Shown: positions 42,101 to 45,404 of the stretch, piece by piece
Layout of the letters: each line of letters begins with the position of its first letter
How positions within the stretch are numbered: position 1 is the stretch's first letter
From: Mytilus galloprovincialis
Lineage: Eukaryota; Mollusca; Bivalvia; Mytilida; Mytilidae
Direction: 5' to 3'
Length of the DNA stretch: 64,000 nt
Assembly: GCF_965363235.1 (NCBI RefSeq)
Contig: NC_134839.1
Coordinates: 79,881,410-79,945,409, forward strand
Position numbers and translations under genes: made by a program
Notes under the pieces: generated by a model
What the model saw: the letters and a program-made list of their open reading frames with translations, nothing else
The model's database searches: none
Told to the model about the DNA's origin: nothing

Positions 42101-42796
42101 ATCCGCCTATAATTATGTATAAAGTAAAATTTAAAAAAATACTGAACTCCGAGGAGAAGTCAAAACGGAAAGTCCCTTTTCAAATTGCAAAATCTAAAGC
42201 TCAAATACATAAAACGAATGGATAACAACTGTCATATTTCTGACATGGTACAGGCATTTTCTTATGTAAAAAATGGTGGATTGAACCAGGTTTTATAGCT
42301 AAATAAACCTCTCACTTGTATGACAGTCGCATCAAAGTAGATATTTTCATTATGTTTGTTTACTCATAATCAAATCAAATAAGCAACATCATCAATTATA
42401 AAAAAAACTGTTCACATATATCAGGCTTATAATAATATTTTTACAAACAAATAGCTCATTGGTGGCCTTGGATTTTTCTCTGCTTTAAATCGTGTCGCTG
42501 TCTCTTTGACACACTCCCTTTTCCATCGTCTCTTTAATAATCAATAAAAAAAGCAAAAGTATCATTGGAATAGAAGTTCAGATACACGACAAAAGTACTT
42601 TTAAAAAAAAATGTTTTGCAACTTTCTTCAAACATAACATTTAATTGCTATACATGATCTTCTTTCATAGTTCCTTGATATTAATGTATATAGGTTTTAA
42701 TTATTAAGTATTCTTCTGAAAGTGGCATCCATTTCTTGTTAATTAAATAGTATGTTCTCTCTTACAGGCCAATATATAGACTCACACCTGAAGTAG
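1..42796 (+). CDS. Secreted astacin-family zinc metalloprotease with EGF, CUB and MAM domains (multi-exon, 5' incomplete)
   Basis: The gene was assembled by reading GT-AG exons in order; all junction phases agree and total about 1,230 codons from the window start to TAG at 42794-42796. Residue numbers count from base 1. Order: propeptide (1-170) with a Gly-Lys tract, astacin domain (about 171-374), EGF (375-412), CUB (413-537), EGF (538-575), MAM1 (576-737), Thr/Pro linker (738-893), MAM2 (894-1055), MAM3 (1056-1221) and a nine-residue tail. The zinc motif HEMLHALGGKH is intact, so a secreted metalloendopeptidase is expected from the family. EGF and CUB modules occur in tolloids and MAM domains in meprins, but this combination is neither. 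No transmembrane segment follows MAM3, so the protein should be secreted. Start codon and signal peptide lie upstream. The physiological substrate cannot be told from sequence. Confidence 0.88.
227..291 (+). CDS. Astacin gene exon 1 (propeptide)
   Basis: The exon lies between TTTTTTAG and GTGAGT, 65 bases, starting in phase 1 and ending in phase 0. It encodes a charged, probably helical stretch beginning TELIENELKKF. A polypyrimidine-rich tract with two T runs lies upstream at 70-120. The following intron holds a hairpin MITE (764-912) and one dispersed repeat copy near 1318. Confidence 0.75.
764..912. mobile_element. Foldback MITE, 149 bp
   Basis: The ends are complementary: GAATGCTTCTTTTTGTAACT on the left matches the reverse complement on the right (AGTTACAAAAAGAAGCAT), with an inner GCGCGAAAGCGC hairpin. 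It lies in the intron after exon 1 and has no ORF. Confidence 0.75.
1318..1400 (+). repeat. Dispersed repeat family A, copy
   Basis: Family A is marked by GTGGTATGATTGCCAATGAG followed by ACAACTCTCCACAAGAGACC and related text. Further copies, some extending to GGCCTTCAACAATGAGCAAA, lie near 2290 (-), 10590, 15870, 22455, 30293, 53988, 60376 and 61209 in this window. Polarity and lack of ORF suggest a SINE-like or MITE-like dispersed element. Confidence 0.65.
1516..1809 (+). CDS. Astacin gene exon 2 (propeptide with Gly-Lys tract)
   Basis: A 294-base exon, phase 0 to 0, between TTTTTTTAACAG and GTAATC. The first 55 codons are hydrophilic and charged; they are followed by about a dozen Gly-Lys dipeptides at roughly 1696-1767, coded by mixed GGA/GGG/GGC and AAA/AAG codons. 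The tract is in frame with both neighbouring exons, which argues that it is coding and not just a purine repeat. Nothing like the astacin aspartate-switch motif (FxGD) is visible here. Confidence 0.8.
2290..2400 (-). repeat. Dispersed repeat family A, minus copy
   Basis: The reverse complement carries the GTGGTATGAC and GACAACTGTCCACAAGAGACC-like core and ends near a CGGCC motif. Confidence 0.6.
2744..2812 (+). CDS. Astacin gene exon 3 (propeptide)
   Basis: A 69-base exon, phase 0 to 0, between TTTTATTCCAG and GTAATT. It encodes 23 acidic residues beginning EIPEDLEVYHEAMY. The intron after it carries a minus-strand copy of a dispersed element (3045-3440) and no other recognisable gene. Confidence 0.72.
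3045..3440 (-). repeat. Dispersed element with AAGCTYACTTGGCCCTTTGG end, minus copy
   Basis: Its right-hand end in reverse complement (GACGACGACGGACGCC then GAGAAAAGCTTACTTGGCCC) matches the 3' end of the satellite-bearing element at 57620-57700. The 166-bp tandem units of that element are absent here. Confidence 0.55.
4191..4259 (+). CDS. Astacin gene exon 4 (propeptide)
   Basis: A 69-base exon, phase 0 to 0, between GTTAAATAG and GTAAGT. It encodes 23 basic residues beginning ATGKNLGKKKAK. It has the same length and phase as exon 3, but the two peptides are not alike. Confidence 0.72.
4605..4745 (+). repeat. Short repeat of GGACATTTGCGCTTT motif
   Basis: Four irregularly spaced copies of GGACATTTGCGCTT or close variants occur directly upstream of a transposase-like ORF fragment. 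Confidence 0.5.
4763..5005 (+). pseudogene. Possible MULE/FLYWCH-type transposase C-terminal fragment
   Basis: An 80-codon open frame in the intron after exon 4 contains NDPEYFHAHYNEQF and THPAIFIILKSI. This resembles the N-D-x-E...H-x-x-[FL]N...HP-x-[IL] text I associate with the C-terminus of MULE-like transposases carrying FLYWCH domains. The upstream parts are missing, so it is a remnant if the resemblance is real. It is not in frame with the host gene. Confidence 0.35.
5440..5545 (+). repeat. Dispersed repeat family C, partial copy
   Basis: Contains the CCATTTGAGTAGGGACTTTT and TTTTCCTCGGAGTTCA parts of family C (described at 31310). Confidence 0.5.
5597..5681 (+). CDS. Astacin gene exon 5 (maturation site and catalytic domain start)
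   Basis: Flanked by TTTTTTCCAG and GTAAGT, 85 bases, phase 0 to 1. A basic RKR site is followed by LWPEGIVPYVID, the conserved start of astacin catalytic domains (W-x-x-G-x-[IV]-PY). The basic site is a plausible proprotein-convertase cleavage point. The following intron (5682-7324) has a three-unit 25-bp repeat at 5859-5934 and otherwise nothing I recognise. Confidence 0.88.
5859..5934 (+). repeat. 25-bp tandem repeat, three units
   Basis: Three near-perfect units of TTTAAATTCACTGCAAAA plus GTTAAC. Confidence 0.8.
7325..7454 (+). CDS. Astacin gene exon 6 (catalytic domain)
   Basis: A 130-base exon, phase 1 to 2, between TTTTTCTAG and GTGAGT. It encodes the first conserved cysteine of the domain (SLTCVHWVPLED). 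The next intron contains a 36-bp minisatellite. Confidence 0.87.
7498..7815 (-). repeat. Dispersed repeat family B, minus copy, with a family F fragment
   Basis: Positions 7498-7690 match family B (described at 43322) in reverse complement, including the AAAGACTCATCAGTGA block and a decayed ...AAAGCCTTAG segment. The adjoining 7740-7815 carries a GACATCGACCCAGTAGGTG motif of family F (see 41790). Confidence 0.55.
8022..8510 (+). repeat. 36-bp minisatellite, about 13 units
   Basis: The unit is TTCAGCTATTGTTGTNRYCT followed by GTTTCAAACTCTGTTC. Because 36 is divisible by three, long open frames appear on both strands (a 12-residue EEQSLKQATTIA repeat on the minus strand). It lies wholly in the intron between exons 6 and 7. 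Confidence 0.88.
8601..8679 (+). CDS. Astacin gene exon 7 (catalytic domain)
   Basis: A 79-base exon, phase 2 to 0, between TTTTAAATAG and GTGAGT. It encodes CSSYIGRVG and a second cysteine (TAKCVK), the pair expected in astacins ahead of the zinc-binding helix. Confidence 0.87.
9393..9785 (+). repeat. 42-bp tandem repeat, about nine units
   Basis: Copies of ATGATTCCTATTTACGTGTA recur every 42-43 bases, each followed by AAA-rich text and a GGATGTGGT or GAATGTGGT. The GTGGTATGATT core is shared with dispersed family A, so the array probably grew from one family A copy. Confidence 0.8.
10152..10343 (+). CDS. Astacin gene exon 8 (zinc-binding site and Met-turn)
   Basis: A 192-base exon, phase 0 to 0, between a long T tract plus TTTTAG and GTATGT. 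It encodes HEMLHALGGKHEMSRPDRD: the three zinc-ligand histidines (274, 278, 284) and the general-base glutamate (275) are present. Further on, YDMSSVLQYA occupies the Met-turn. The tyrosine (329) is kept, but the usual methionine is leucine (327) and the following histidine is glutamine. The 6.1-kb intron that follows carries the 3.3-kb foldback element and several repeats. Confidence 0.92.
10590..10760 (+). repeat. Dispersed repeat family A, longer copy
   Basis: Carries GATGTGGTATGATTGCCAAT, GACAACTTTCTAACAAAAG, the CGGCCTTCAACAATTAG block and the GTCGGCTATAAAAGGCCC end typical of full copies. Confidence 0.65.
11266..11366 (+). repeat. 101-bp direct repeat, left copy
   Basis: ATATTCAGTAATATTTGAAT to ACCCCTGCTAAA; matches 14686-14786 with one visible mismatch. 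The pair brackets the 3.3-kb foldback element. Confidence 0.85.
11367..14685. mobile_element. Foldback-type element, 3.3 kb, with tandem-repeat arms
   Basis: The left end ATATGGCATGGTATTGGTTG and the right end (reverse complement) are the same. Each arm then carries about 18-25 copies of a 19-20 bp unit (CATTTGAATGGTATAATTTT and a variant with GCAATATTTT), at 11410-11765 and 14185-14665. Both arms next share a unique block with TCATGGGAAATTCTTTGACG, so the inverted repeat runs some 600-690 bp to about 11960 and from about 13995. The central 2 kb has no convincing ORF and contains an A tract at 12591-12612 and a (CA)n tract near 12925. Long inverted repeats with internal tandem units fit Foldback-like DNA elements; the superfamily is undetermined. 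Confidence 0.75.
14686..14786 (+). repeat. 101-bp direct repeat, right copy
   Basis: Same sequence as 11266-11366 immediately outside the right end of the foldback element. Confidence 0.85.
14880..15025 (+). repeat. Dispersed repeat with TACATCCCAGCT start
   Basis: Contains TTACATCCCAGCTCC, a GATCACCC block, GTTTCTTTGTT and GTTCTGTAACATTTTTTGCG. A matching copy in opposite orientation lies at 19432-19550. Confidence 0.5.
15105..15195 (-). repeat. tRNA-like SINE head or tRNA pseudogene
   Basis: On the minus strand TGGTGTAGTGG resembles a pol III A box and GAGTTCGAATCCC a B box, about 40 bases apart. The flanks do not form a clean acceptor stem, so this is more likely a tRNA-derived SINE fragment than a working tRNA gene. 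Confidence 0.5.
15585..15690. mobile_element. Hairpin MITE, 106 bp
   Basis: ATAGTTATCCCAC and TGTGTCAGTGTTAGATCA are mirrored by TGATCTTACACTGACACA and TGGGATAACTAT, with GGCCTCCGGCC at the centre. Confidence 0.75.
15870..15935 (+). repeat. Dispersed repeat family A, short copy
   Basis: Contains ATGGTATGATTGCCAATGAC then ACAACTATCCACCAAAG. Confidence 0.55.
16060..16380 (+). repeat. Dispersed repeat family E
   Basis: Contains CACAACAACTCGACCAAAAA, CCCGCACCCGGAGGCGGATT, TCAGCTGGCCCCTTAAACAA and then CTCCTGACTTGGGACAGG with GGCGGGGTTAAACATG. A second copy is at 53440-53625 and a partial one at 61350-61490. It ends about 55 bases before exon 9. Confidence 0.6.
16437..16563 (+). CDS. Astacin gene exon 9 (catalytic domain end)
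   Basis: A 127-base exon, phase 0 to 1, between ATGTTTTAG and GTGAGC. SFTKNGMETI and INxLYxC-like AEVNSVYKC match the end of astacin domains and supply the fourth conserved cysteine. A hairpin MITE begins 28 bases after the exon. Confidence 0.88.
16591..16757. mobile_element. Hairpin MITE, 167 bp, next to exon 9
   Basis: TCACTGGTGGTAAGCGGACG on the left pairs with CCGCTTTCCACCAGTGA on the right, and the inner arms TCTAGGGATAAGTTTTTCT and AGAAAAACTTATCCCTAGA are perfect. It starts 28 bases after the exon 9 splice site. Confidence 0.82.
17217..17330 (+). CDS. Astacin gene exon 10 (EGF-like domain 1)
   Basis: A 114-base exon, phase 1 to 1, between TTTTTTAG and GTAAGC. It encodes six cysteines in EGF spacing, with CKNGG and a TGDLC end. 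It is a self-contained module in one symmetric exon. Confidence 0.88.
17460..18065 (+). repeat. Pair of diverged direct repeats, about 190 bp each
   Basis: Positions 17465-17645 and 17850-18062 share AATCAAAGAATTCAACTTTA, CTAATATAGGACAATG and CCTTTTGTTTTCCAA in order. The text between has a GGTTCCGGGTCGAATCC-like segment resembling a B box. Confidence 0.65.
18295..18610 (+). repeat. Dispersed repeat family B
   Basis: A long copy: CAGCACTTATCATTGATATG, AAAACTAAGGCTTTTCTACC, GGTCCTCAATGCTCTTCAAA and GAAACGCGCGTCTGGCGTAA in order. Confidence 0.65.
18722..18830 (-). repeat. Dispersed repeat family B, minus fragment
   Basis: Carries the CAGACGTGCGTTTTGCCT and AAAAGACTCATCAGGTACAC blocks in reverse orientation, 150 bases before exon 11. 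Confidence 0.5.
18979..19088 (+). CDS. Astacin gene exon 11 (CUB domain, part 1)
   Basis: A 110-base exon, phase 1 to 0, between TTCTATACAG and GTAATA. It encodes SCGGTI, SPNYPNNYD and CTWII, the classic opening of a CUB domain with its first two cysteines. Confidence 0.88.
19432..19550 (-). repeat. Minus copy of the TACATCCCA dispersed repeat
   Basis: The reverse complement of GCCAAAATGTTACAGATCAA, AAGAAACTCAAG and GTTGGGATGTAA matches 14880-15025. Confidence 0.5.
19944..20062 (+). CDS. Astacin gene exon 12 (CUB domain, part 2)
   Basis: A 119-base exon, phase 0 to 2, between ATTAACAACTAG and GTATGT. It encodes the third CUB cysteine in YACYHWMEIRY. The acidic residue usual next to the LEI/MEI strand in calcium-binding CUBs is histidine here, so calcium binding is doubtful. 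Confidence 0.8.
20290..20578 (+). repeat. Dispersed repeat family B
   Basis: Contains AAAACTAAGGATTTTCTTAT, GGATCCTCAATGCTTTGTAC and GAAACGCGCGTCTTGTATAC. Confidence 0.62.
20762..20907 (+). CDS. Astacin gene exon 13 (CUB domain, part 3)
   Basis: A 146-base exon, phase 2 to 1, between TTTTTCTCCACAG and GTGAGT. It encodes RCGSTNH and GRGFKMNFVSI, the last cysteine and final strands of a CUB domain. The next intron (20908-23663) is almost filled by mobile DNA. Confidence 0.87.
20959..21128 (+). repeat. (TA)n tracts around a SINE tail
   Basis: Two (AT)n runs (20959-20991 and 21079-21128) enclose ACAGCCATGTATCACCATCA, GGCGATCCGATGGATACATC and CACTGACTCAGACGTA. The same tail follows SINE copies at 55780-55860 and 56325-56380. 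Confidence 0.7.
21125..21575. mobile_element. 451-bp near-perfect palindrome (foldback MITE)
   Basis: TATAGAATGAAATTCAAAAC and ACAGTGTGGCTGTGGCC at the left are mirrored at the right end, and pairing continues through TTTAAACTGTGGGGTCACCA/TGGTGACCCCATAGTTTAA to a centre near 21350. It abuts the (TA)n run, so a TA target is possible. There is no ORF. Confidence 0.82.
21700..23284. mobile_element. Non-autonomous inverted-repeat DNA transposon, 1,585 bp, with TTGTGCGCACAA arrays
   Basis: Ends are ACGGAGCCCCTTAAGTGCCA and its reverse complement. They are flanked by identical 8-bp copies of AGGTTTCT (21692-21699 and 23285-23292), a target duplication length typical of hAT elements. Both arms carry tandem units of about 20 bp, TTGTGCGCACAA plus a TTTAAA spacer: about ten on the left (21748-21945) and about fourteen on the right (22900-23250), in inverted orientation. 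The inner kilobase has no convincing ORF, so mobility would need a transposase in trans. Outer flanks join into a roughly 43-bp tandem repeat, the pre-insertion site. Confidence 0.85.
22455..22520 (+). repeat. Family A-like fragment inside the inverted-repeat transposon
   Basis: Contains AAGATGGGGTATGTTTACCA and ATGAGAGAAACATGACC, a weak match to the family A core. Confidence 0.35.
23664..23777 (+). CDS. Astacin gene exon 14 (EGF-like domain 2)
   Basis: A 114-base exon, phase 1 to 1, between CTCTTTGCAG and GTAACA. Six cysteines in EGF spacing and DYGFKGINC near the end. It has the same length and phases as exon 10. Confidence 0.88.
24329..24423 (+). CDS. Astacin gene exon 15 (MAM1, part 1)
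   Basis: A 95-base exon, phase 1 to 0, between TATATTTCAG and GTAAGT. It encodes GCTSEVGEYCVFMQE and MNWD, the opening of a MAM domain. The frame stays open past the donor into a reverse-transcriptase fragment up to a stop near 24550. Confidence 0.83.
24440..25200 (+). pseudogene. Decayed reverse transcriptase of a retroelement
   Basis: Read in one frame with two stops (near 24550 and 24847), this encodes an RT core: GIPMGTNCAPLLADLF, the catalytic YIDDVLSLNN and SASYLDLHLEID, then a C-terminal GVYISQLIRYSRAC and KFYGRHHELVDRYGI. The RT family cannot be fixed by eye; a Penelope-like or related group is possible. It sits in the intron after exon 15, beginning within about 20-40 bases of that donor. 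The N-terminal part of the polyprotein is missing, as in a 5'-truncated insertion. Confidence 0.8.
25200..25480 (+). repeat. Family D: 3' tail of the RT element
   Basis: Directly follows the RT. Key text is GTGCCGCATGTGGAGCAGGA, CTTCCGGAGCACCTGAGATC, ACCCCTAGTTTTTTGGTGGG and GTATCTTTCGTCCCTCTTTT. Copies without RT occur at 26395 (-), 33905 (-), 41025 (+) and 49690 (-). Confidence 0.75.
26395..26510 (-). repeat. Family D fragment
   Basis: In reverse complement it contains the TTCCGGAGCACCAGAGATCA block. It ends 30 bases before exon 16. Confidence 0.6.
26540..26666 (+). CDS. Astacin gene exon 16 (MAM1, part 2)
   Basis: A 127-base exon, phase 0 to 1, between ATATATTACAG and GTAAGA. It encodes GPQMAKEGFIFLYL and a downstream STQIDFP strand, as in MAM domains. 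It aligns with exons 21 and 25. Confidence 0.87.
26985..27169 (+). CDS. Astacin gene exon 17 (MAM1, part 3)
   Basis: A 185-base exon, phase 1 to 0, between TCAATCTTTAG and GTTTGT. It encodes CLSFWYHMYS and later GKQWLYQEIDIP, the central MAM strands with the third cysteine. Confidence 0.88.
28399..28477 (+). CDS. Astacin gene exon 18 (MAM1, part 4)
   Basis: A 79-base exon, phase 0 to 1, between TTTTTACATAG and GTTTGT. It encodes VSFVGTRNGW and AVDDIWLIPGTC, the conserved MAM ending with the last cysteine. Confidence 0.88.
28850..29115 (-). repeat. Dispersed repeat family C, minus copy
   Basis: ATGTACAAATAAAAGCGACA, TTGTTCAAATCTCATAAATC and AACAGAGGGAATCGC are the reverse complement of the 3' half of family C copies near 44300 and 35500. 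Confidence 0.55.
29145..29395 (-). pseudogene. Fragment of the same RT family, minus strand
   Basis: The minus-strand frame contains CVYISQLIHNVRAY and LFTQNLLKQS, matching the order and spacing of GVYISQLIRYSRAC and LLTRKLLNQ at 24945-25050. Only this C-terminal part is recognisable. Confidence 0.55.
29625..30092 (+). CDS. Astacin gene exon 19 (Thr/Pro mucin-like linker)
   Basis: A 468-base exon, phase 1 to 1, between CTTTTAACAG and GTAAAC. It encodes about 156 residues, nearly all Thr and Pro in repeated TTTTP/PTTTTP units with a few Ala, ending NPAVTSTS. Such a linker is expected to be heavily O-glycosylated and extended, separating MAM1 from MAM2-MAM3. The unit is 15 bases, so copy number could vary without breaking the frame. 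Open frames in other phases of this exon (His/Asn-rich, Val/Gly-rich) are shadows of the repeat. Confidence 0.88.
30293..30395 (+). repeat. Dispersed repeat family A, diverged copy
   Basis: GGGATATAGTATGATTGCTA, a GTGTGGCAACTATC block and CTCAGCAATGACCA follow the family order. Confidence 0.45.
31123..31214 (+). CDS. Astacin gene exon 20 (MAM2, part 1)
   Basis: A 92-base exon, phase 1 to 0, between TTATTTTAATAG and GTAAGT. It encodes CGFESSEDDCIFEN and DFDWQLG, a textbook MAM start. Confidence 0.88.
31310..31525 (+). repeat. Dispersed repeat family C
   Basis: Family C is marked by AACTAGGTTCGATCCACCAT, TGCCTGTACCAAGTCAGGAA, GTCCATTCGTTTGATGTGTT and TTTCCTCGGAGTTCAGTAT. It is among the commonest repeats here, with long copies ending in GGGGTATACTACTGTTGCCT. 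Confidence 0.65.
33387..33516 (+). CDS. Astacin gene exon 21 (MAM2, part 2)
   Basis: A 130-base exon, phase 0 to 1, between a T tract with CTCACAG and GTATGT. It encodes GPANAYSGDQYAYIEV and AILST. The preceding 2.2-kb intron (31215-33386) shows only one dispersed repeat copy and otherwise nothing I recognise. Confidence 0.88.
33905..34170 (-). repeat. Family D copy, minus strand
   Basis: A nearly full tail in reverse complement, from the GACGGGTGCCCCATGTGGAG block to ATCTTTCGCCCCTCTT. It stops about 55 bases before exon 22. Confidence 0.72.
34227..34408 (+). CDS. Astacin gene exon 22 (MAM2, part 3)
   Basis: A 182-base exon, phase 1 to 0, between ATTGTTTCAG and GTATGT. It encodes YCLQFHYHMRGAGSGSLSVL and later GNQGDRWMFASI. 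Confidence 0.9.
34625..34920 (+). repeat. Dispersed repeat family B
   Basis: Contains CACCACTTCCATGTTGACAT, ACTAAGGATTTTCTTATCCC, GAGCGTCACTGGTGAGTCTT and GACGAAACGCACGTATGG. Confidence 0.62.
35040..35545 (+). repeat. Dispersed repeat family C, two overlapping copies
   Basis: GTCCTGTACCAAGTCAGGAA at 35106 and GCCTGTACCAATTCAGGA at 35211 mark two starts. The 3' end GCGGTATACTACTGATGCCT is near 35490. Confidence 0.62.
35866..35947 (+). CDS. Astacin gene exon 23 (MAM2, part 4)
   Basis: An 82-base exon, phase 0 to 1, between TTTTATTTATAG and GTAAGC. It encodes GDIAIDEIVLSTGEC, the MAM ending. The next intron (35948-37425) is AT-rich with no feature I recognise. Confidence 0.88.
37426..37520 (+). 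CDS. Astacin gene exon 24 (MAM3, part 1)
   Basis: A 95-base exon, phase 1 to 0, between ATGTTCACAG and the less usual donor GTTAGT. It encodes CGFELLDETCIFRN and DFDWKLG, close to exon 20. Confidence 0.86.
38662..38686 (+). promoter_or_regulatory. Four AGGTCA half-sites (DR0-DR1-DR0)
   Basis: AGGTCA occurs at 38662, 38668, 38675 and 38681. The middle pair is spaced by one base, the direct repeat bound by RXR/HNF4-type nuclear receptors, and TCAAGGTCA matches an ERR/SF-1 extended half-site. The motif is clear; any regulatory role is inference. Confidence 0.35.
39012..39177. mobile_element. Nested MITE with CAGTGGCGGATCCAG ends
   Basis: The left end CAGTGGCGGATCCAG and the right end CTGGATCCACCTATG are imperfect inverted repeats, bracketed by 5-bp TCTAT copies (39007-39011, 39178-39182). 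Inside are G and C runs (GGGGGGGGGG near 39040, CCCCCCCCCC near 39155). The CAGTGGCGGATCCA end is one I know from MITEs in many animals. Confidence 0.72.
39425..39560 (+). repeat. Dispersed repeat family C, partial
   Basis: GTACCTAGTTAGGAATATAA, CAATTCGTTTGATGTGTTTG and TTTTTCCTTGGAGTTTGAA follow the family C order. Confidence 0.55.
39657..39783 (+). CDS. Astacin gene exon 25 (MAM3, part 2)
   Basis: A 127-base exon, phase 0 to 1, between TCGTTTATTAG and GTATTT. It encodes GPTDAYSGNQYAYIEV and AVLST, nearly the same as exon 21. Confidence 0.88.
40223..40401 (+). CDS. Astacin gene exon 26 (MAM3, part 3)
   Basis: A 179-base exon, phase 1 to 0, between TTTAAATTTCAG and GTACGT. It encodes YCLQFYYHMYGAHIGNL and GDQGNLWNHACLNL. 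Confidence 0.88.
41025..41215 (+). repeat. Family D copy
   Basis: Contains TCCGGAGCACCTAAGATCAC, CCCTAGTTTTTGGTGGGGTT and GGTATCTTTCGTCCTTC. The RT is absent. Confidence 0.7.
41368..41464 (+). CDS. Astacin gene exon 27 (MAM3, part 4)
   Basis: A 97-base exon, phase 0 to 1, between CTGTATTCAG and GTAAGC. It encodes GDIAIDEIQLSTGAC. A five-residue insertion rich in Lys and Arg sits before GDIAID compared with exon 23. Confidence 0.88.
41520..41960 (+). repeat. Family F: two direct copies
   Basis: AATAACATTAACGGTACCAA, then TTTTCCTGCACCAGATGCGC and ATTTCGACAA occur at 41530-41590 and 41880-41930. Between them, 41790-41880 holds TACCGAAGTACTGGCTACTG and AAGCATCGACCCAGTGGTAG, also seen at 46390-46480. 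Confidence 0.6.
42130..42335 (-). repeat. Dispersed repeat family C, minus copy
   Basis: The reverse complement of GAACTCCGAGGAGAAGTCAA, AAAACGAATGGATAACAACT and GACATGGTACAGGCATTTTC matches the family C consensus order. Confidence 0.65.
42768..42796 (+). CDS. Astacin gene last coding exon
   Basis: The acceptor CTCTCTTACAG is followed by 29 coding bases in phase 1, encoding a cysteine and QYIDSHLK before TAG. The tail is short and polar, with no membrane anchor or GPI-type hydrophobic end. Confidence 0.8.
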
Positions 42797-43320
42797 TTTT
42801 GATTACAGAAAGACAACAACACTGGGATATATCTGAATACGAAAACAAGGACTTATCAAAATATAATAGACTAATATAATCATACTAGTATTTGTTTTAC
42901 ATTGAGAATTCATTATCTGCACTTGCAGATTGTAAATAAGTAAGTCCATGTCATGCGTGTATATTTAATTTTTTATCAGAATATATATTTTGCAAGTGAC
43001 GAGGTTTGGTTTTTTTTGGTTAAAAGAGTGAATACCGTTCAAAACATAATAGATTATTTCTTACACGATTTATGTTTATGATTGTCTATAAAAGTGGATT
43101 ATGGAATTTAAAGTGACTGCAATTACTTTCATACAATGTATATAAAGTTTAATTTGTCAAATTTGTCCAAACATGAAATTTAATTGCTATACTTATAAGC
43201 TATTTTCATACTTACTTTATGTTTTAGGTGTTAGCCTCACAAATCTAGAGGGCATTACCCCCGTAAAATAAAGGAATACATCTGATTTAAAACCAGGATC
43301 ATCCACCATTTTTTCTTAAA
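42797..43320 (+). other. Probable 3' UTR and flank of the astacin gene
   Basis: AT-rich sequence without an ORF follows the stop. An AATAAA hexamer is present at 43267-43272, a possible poly(A) signal. Cleavage position is not visible. Confidence 0.35.
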
Positions 43321-43321
43321 A

Positions 43322-43625
43322 TGTCCTTTAGTCAGCACTTGTGTTGGCATGAATTATCATTGATATGGTTATATTTATAAATTTACTGTTCACAAAATTT
43401 GGAATTTTTGAAATACTAAGGCTTTTCTACCTCAGTTATAGATAATCTTAGCTGTACTTGGCAAAACCTTTAGGAATTTTGGTCCTCAATGCTTTTCAAC
43501 TTCGTACTCTTTATTTGGCCTTTTTAACTTTTTTGTATTCGAGCGTCACTGATGAGTCTTTTGTAGACGAAACGCGCGTCTGGCGTATATACGAAATTTA
43601 GTCCTGGTATCTATGATGAGTTTAT
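43322..43625 (+). repeat. Dispersed repeat family B, best copy
   Basis: The clearest copy: AGTCAGCACTTGTGTTGGCA, ATACTAAGGCTTTTCTACCT, TTTTGGTCCTCAATGCTTTT, GCGTCACTGATGAGTCTTTT, GACGAAACGCGCGTCTGGCG and CTGGTATCTATGATGAGTTT. Confidence 0.7.
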
Positions 43626-43899
43626 TCTGTACCAAGTCAGGAATTTGTTCTATTGTTGTTTGATTTTTGTTGCACTTCTGTATTCTGTCATTTCGTTGTT
43701 TCCTCTTATAGTTGGTGAGTCCCTTGTTGAGACTTTTATGAAGAAAAGTGCCAACTGCACTAAATAAGTAGTTTTTATTTTGAATTATTCATTGACATTG
43801 CTTCATTTAGAAGACTTAAGGGCCAATTCCCAGGAAAAGTGATTTACAAAGATTTAAAATTTCAGTTGTTTTTCATTGAGTTTTTAACATACTGATTAT

Positions 43900-44345
43900 A
43901 TGTGTTTGTGGCATGCCACAAAACCAGGTTCAACCCACCATTTTTTTTCTTTAAAAATGTCCTGTACCAAGTCAGGAAAATGGTCATTGTTATATCATAG
44001 TTCGTTTCTGTGTGTGTAACATTTTTACGTTGTGTTTCCGTTGTGTCGTTTGTTTTCTCCTATATTTGAGTGTGAATTCACATTACTATAAGACGTGTCA
44101 CGGTACTTGTCTATCCCAAATTCATGTATTTGGTTTTGATGTTATATTGGTTATTCTCATCGGATTTTGTCTAATGCTTAGTCCGTTGCTGTGTGTGTTA
44201 TATTTTAATGTTGTGTCGTTGTTTTCCTCTAATATTTAATGCGTTTCCCTCAGTTTTAGTTTGTTACCACGATTTTGTTTTTTGTCCATAGATTAATGAG
44301 TTTTGAACAGGGGTATACTACTGTTGCCTTTATTTAATTAATGTC
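43900..44345 (+). repeat. Dispersed repeat family C, long copy
   Basis: Runs from GCATGCCACAAAACCAGGTT and GTCCTGTACCAAGTCAGGAA through the GTTGTGTCGTTTGTTTTC blocks to GGGGTATACTACTGTTGCCT. Confidence 0.7.
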
Positions 44346-45030
44346 GGACAACAAAGACATTTTTGTCCTTTGAGCTGTTTATGGTAGATAATAGAAGGTT
44401 TTTCTTCATTACCATCAAGAAAAACATGACCAGAAGAGAAGAGGCATAATCCTCATCTTATTTTACCTCTAATAAAACGCTGCGATCTTTTAAATTTGAC
44501 ACGAGTAGTTAATAGGAAACATTTTTACACTCTACATGTGTGAGCCAAAGGTCTGAAATACCGCAATACCTAAAGTCTGAAAGTGTCATTTTAAACAACG
44601 TTATGTTGCTGGGTCTGTGAAATGCTCTATGAAACCTCTTTCTACAGTTTTAACATTTAATTTATCAGCAATCGAAATTGTGCTTCAGAATAACTGTAAC
44701 TGTGAAATTACCCAGTATAGGTCTTGCGTGAATCAGATGTTGATATTCAATTTTCAAAGACTTGTTAGGGTGCTTAAAATAAATAATCCTTCTGGTAATG
44801 CAATAAACTAATTGATATGTCTACGCTTAACATTAGTCTTAATCATGAAAAACAATACTCTTTGGTGCATAAAAAAGCATGTTCATCTCAAGTAATAAAA
44901 TATGATTAAAGAAGGGAAAATCATACCTTTGTTAAAACTCCTGAACAAAACGTTAAATGTAACTGACAACATCAAAAGCTTAATTTTCTTAATCAGAACA
45001 AATGTTTGACGTTATGCGATGTCATACCAG
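44346..45030. other. Intergenic stretch without recognisable features
   Basis: AT-rich sequence with scattered stops in all frames. Short open frames here have no recognisable motif. Confidence 0.5.
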
Positions 45031-45235
45031 TGAGAGGTTTAGTTATTTATAACACTACGAATAATCCACTATTTTCTACATAAGAAAATCCCTGTACTAA
45101 GTCAGGAATATGACAATTATTATCCATTCGTCTGATGTGTTTGAGCTTTTTATTTTGTCAATAAATTATGAACCTATCATTTTGAGTTTTCCTCGGAGTT
45201 GGGTATTTTTGTTATATAATTTTTTACAGGTATTT
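45030..45235 (+). repeat. Dispersed repeat family C
   Basis: Contains CCCTGTACTAAGTCAGGAAT, ATCCATTCGTCTGATGTGTT and TTTTCCTCGGAGTTGGGTA. Confidence 0.6.
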
Positions 45236-45404
45236 GACATTTTTATCAGAAACAAATATGTCACTTTGAACCGACTTCTTTCTAATTTCCAATTATTAAG
45301 ACGCCCTTAAAAATCCATCTCGAGAAAAAGAAAATGAAGCTGAAATATTTTACTTCACTATATAAATGTATTTTTAACTGAATAGTATATCTATCACAAT
45401 CAAA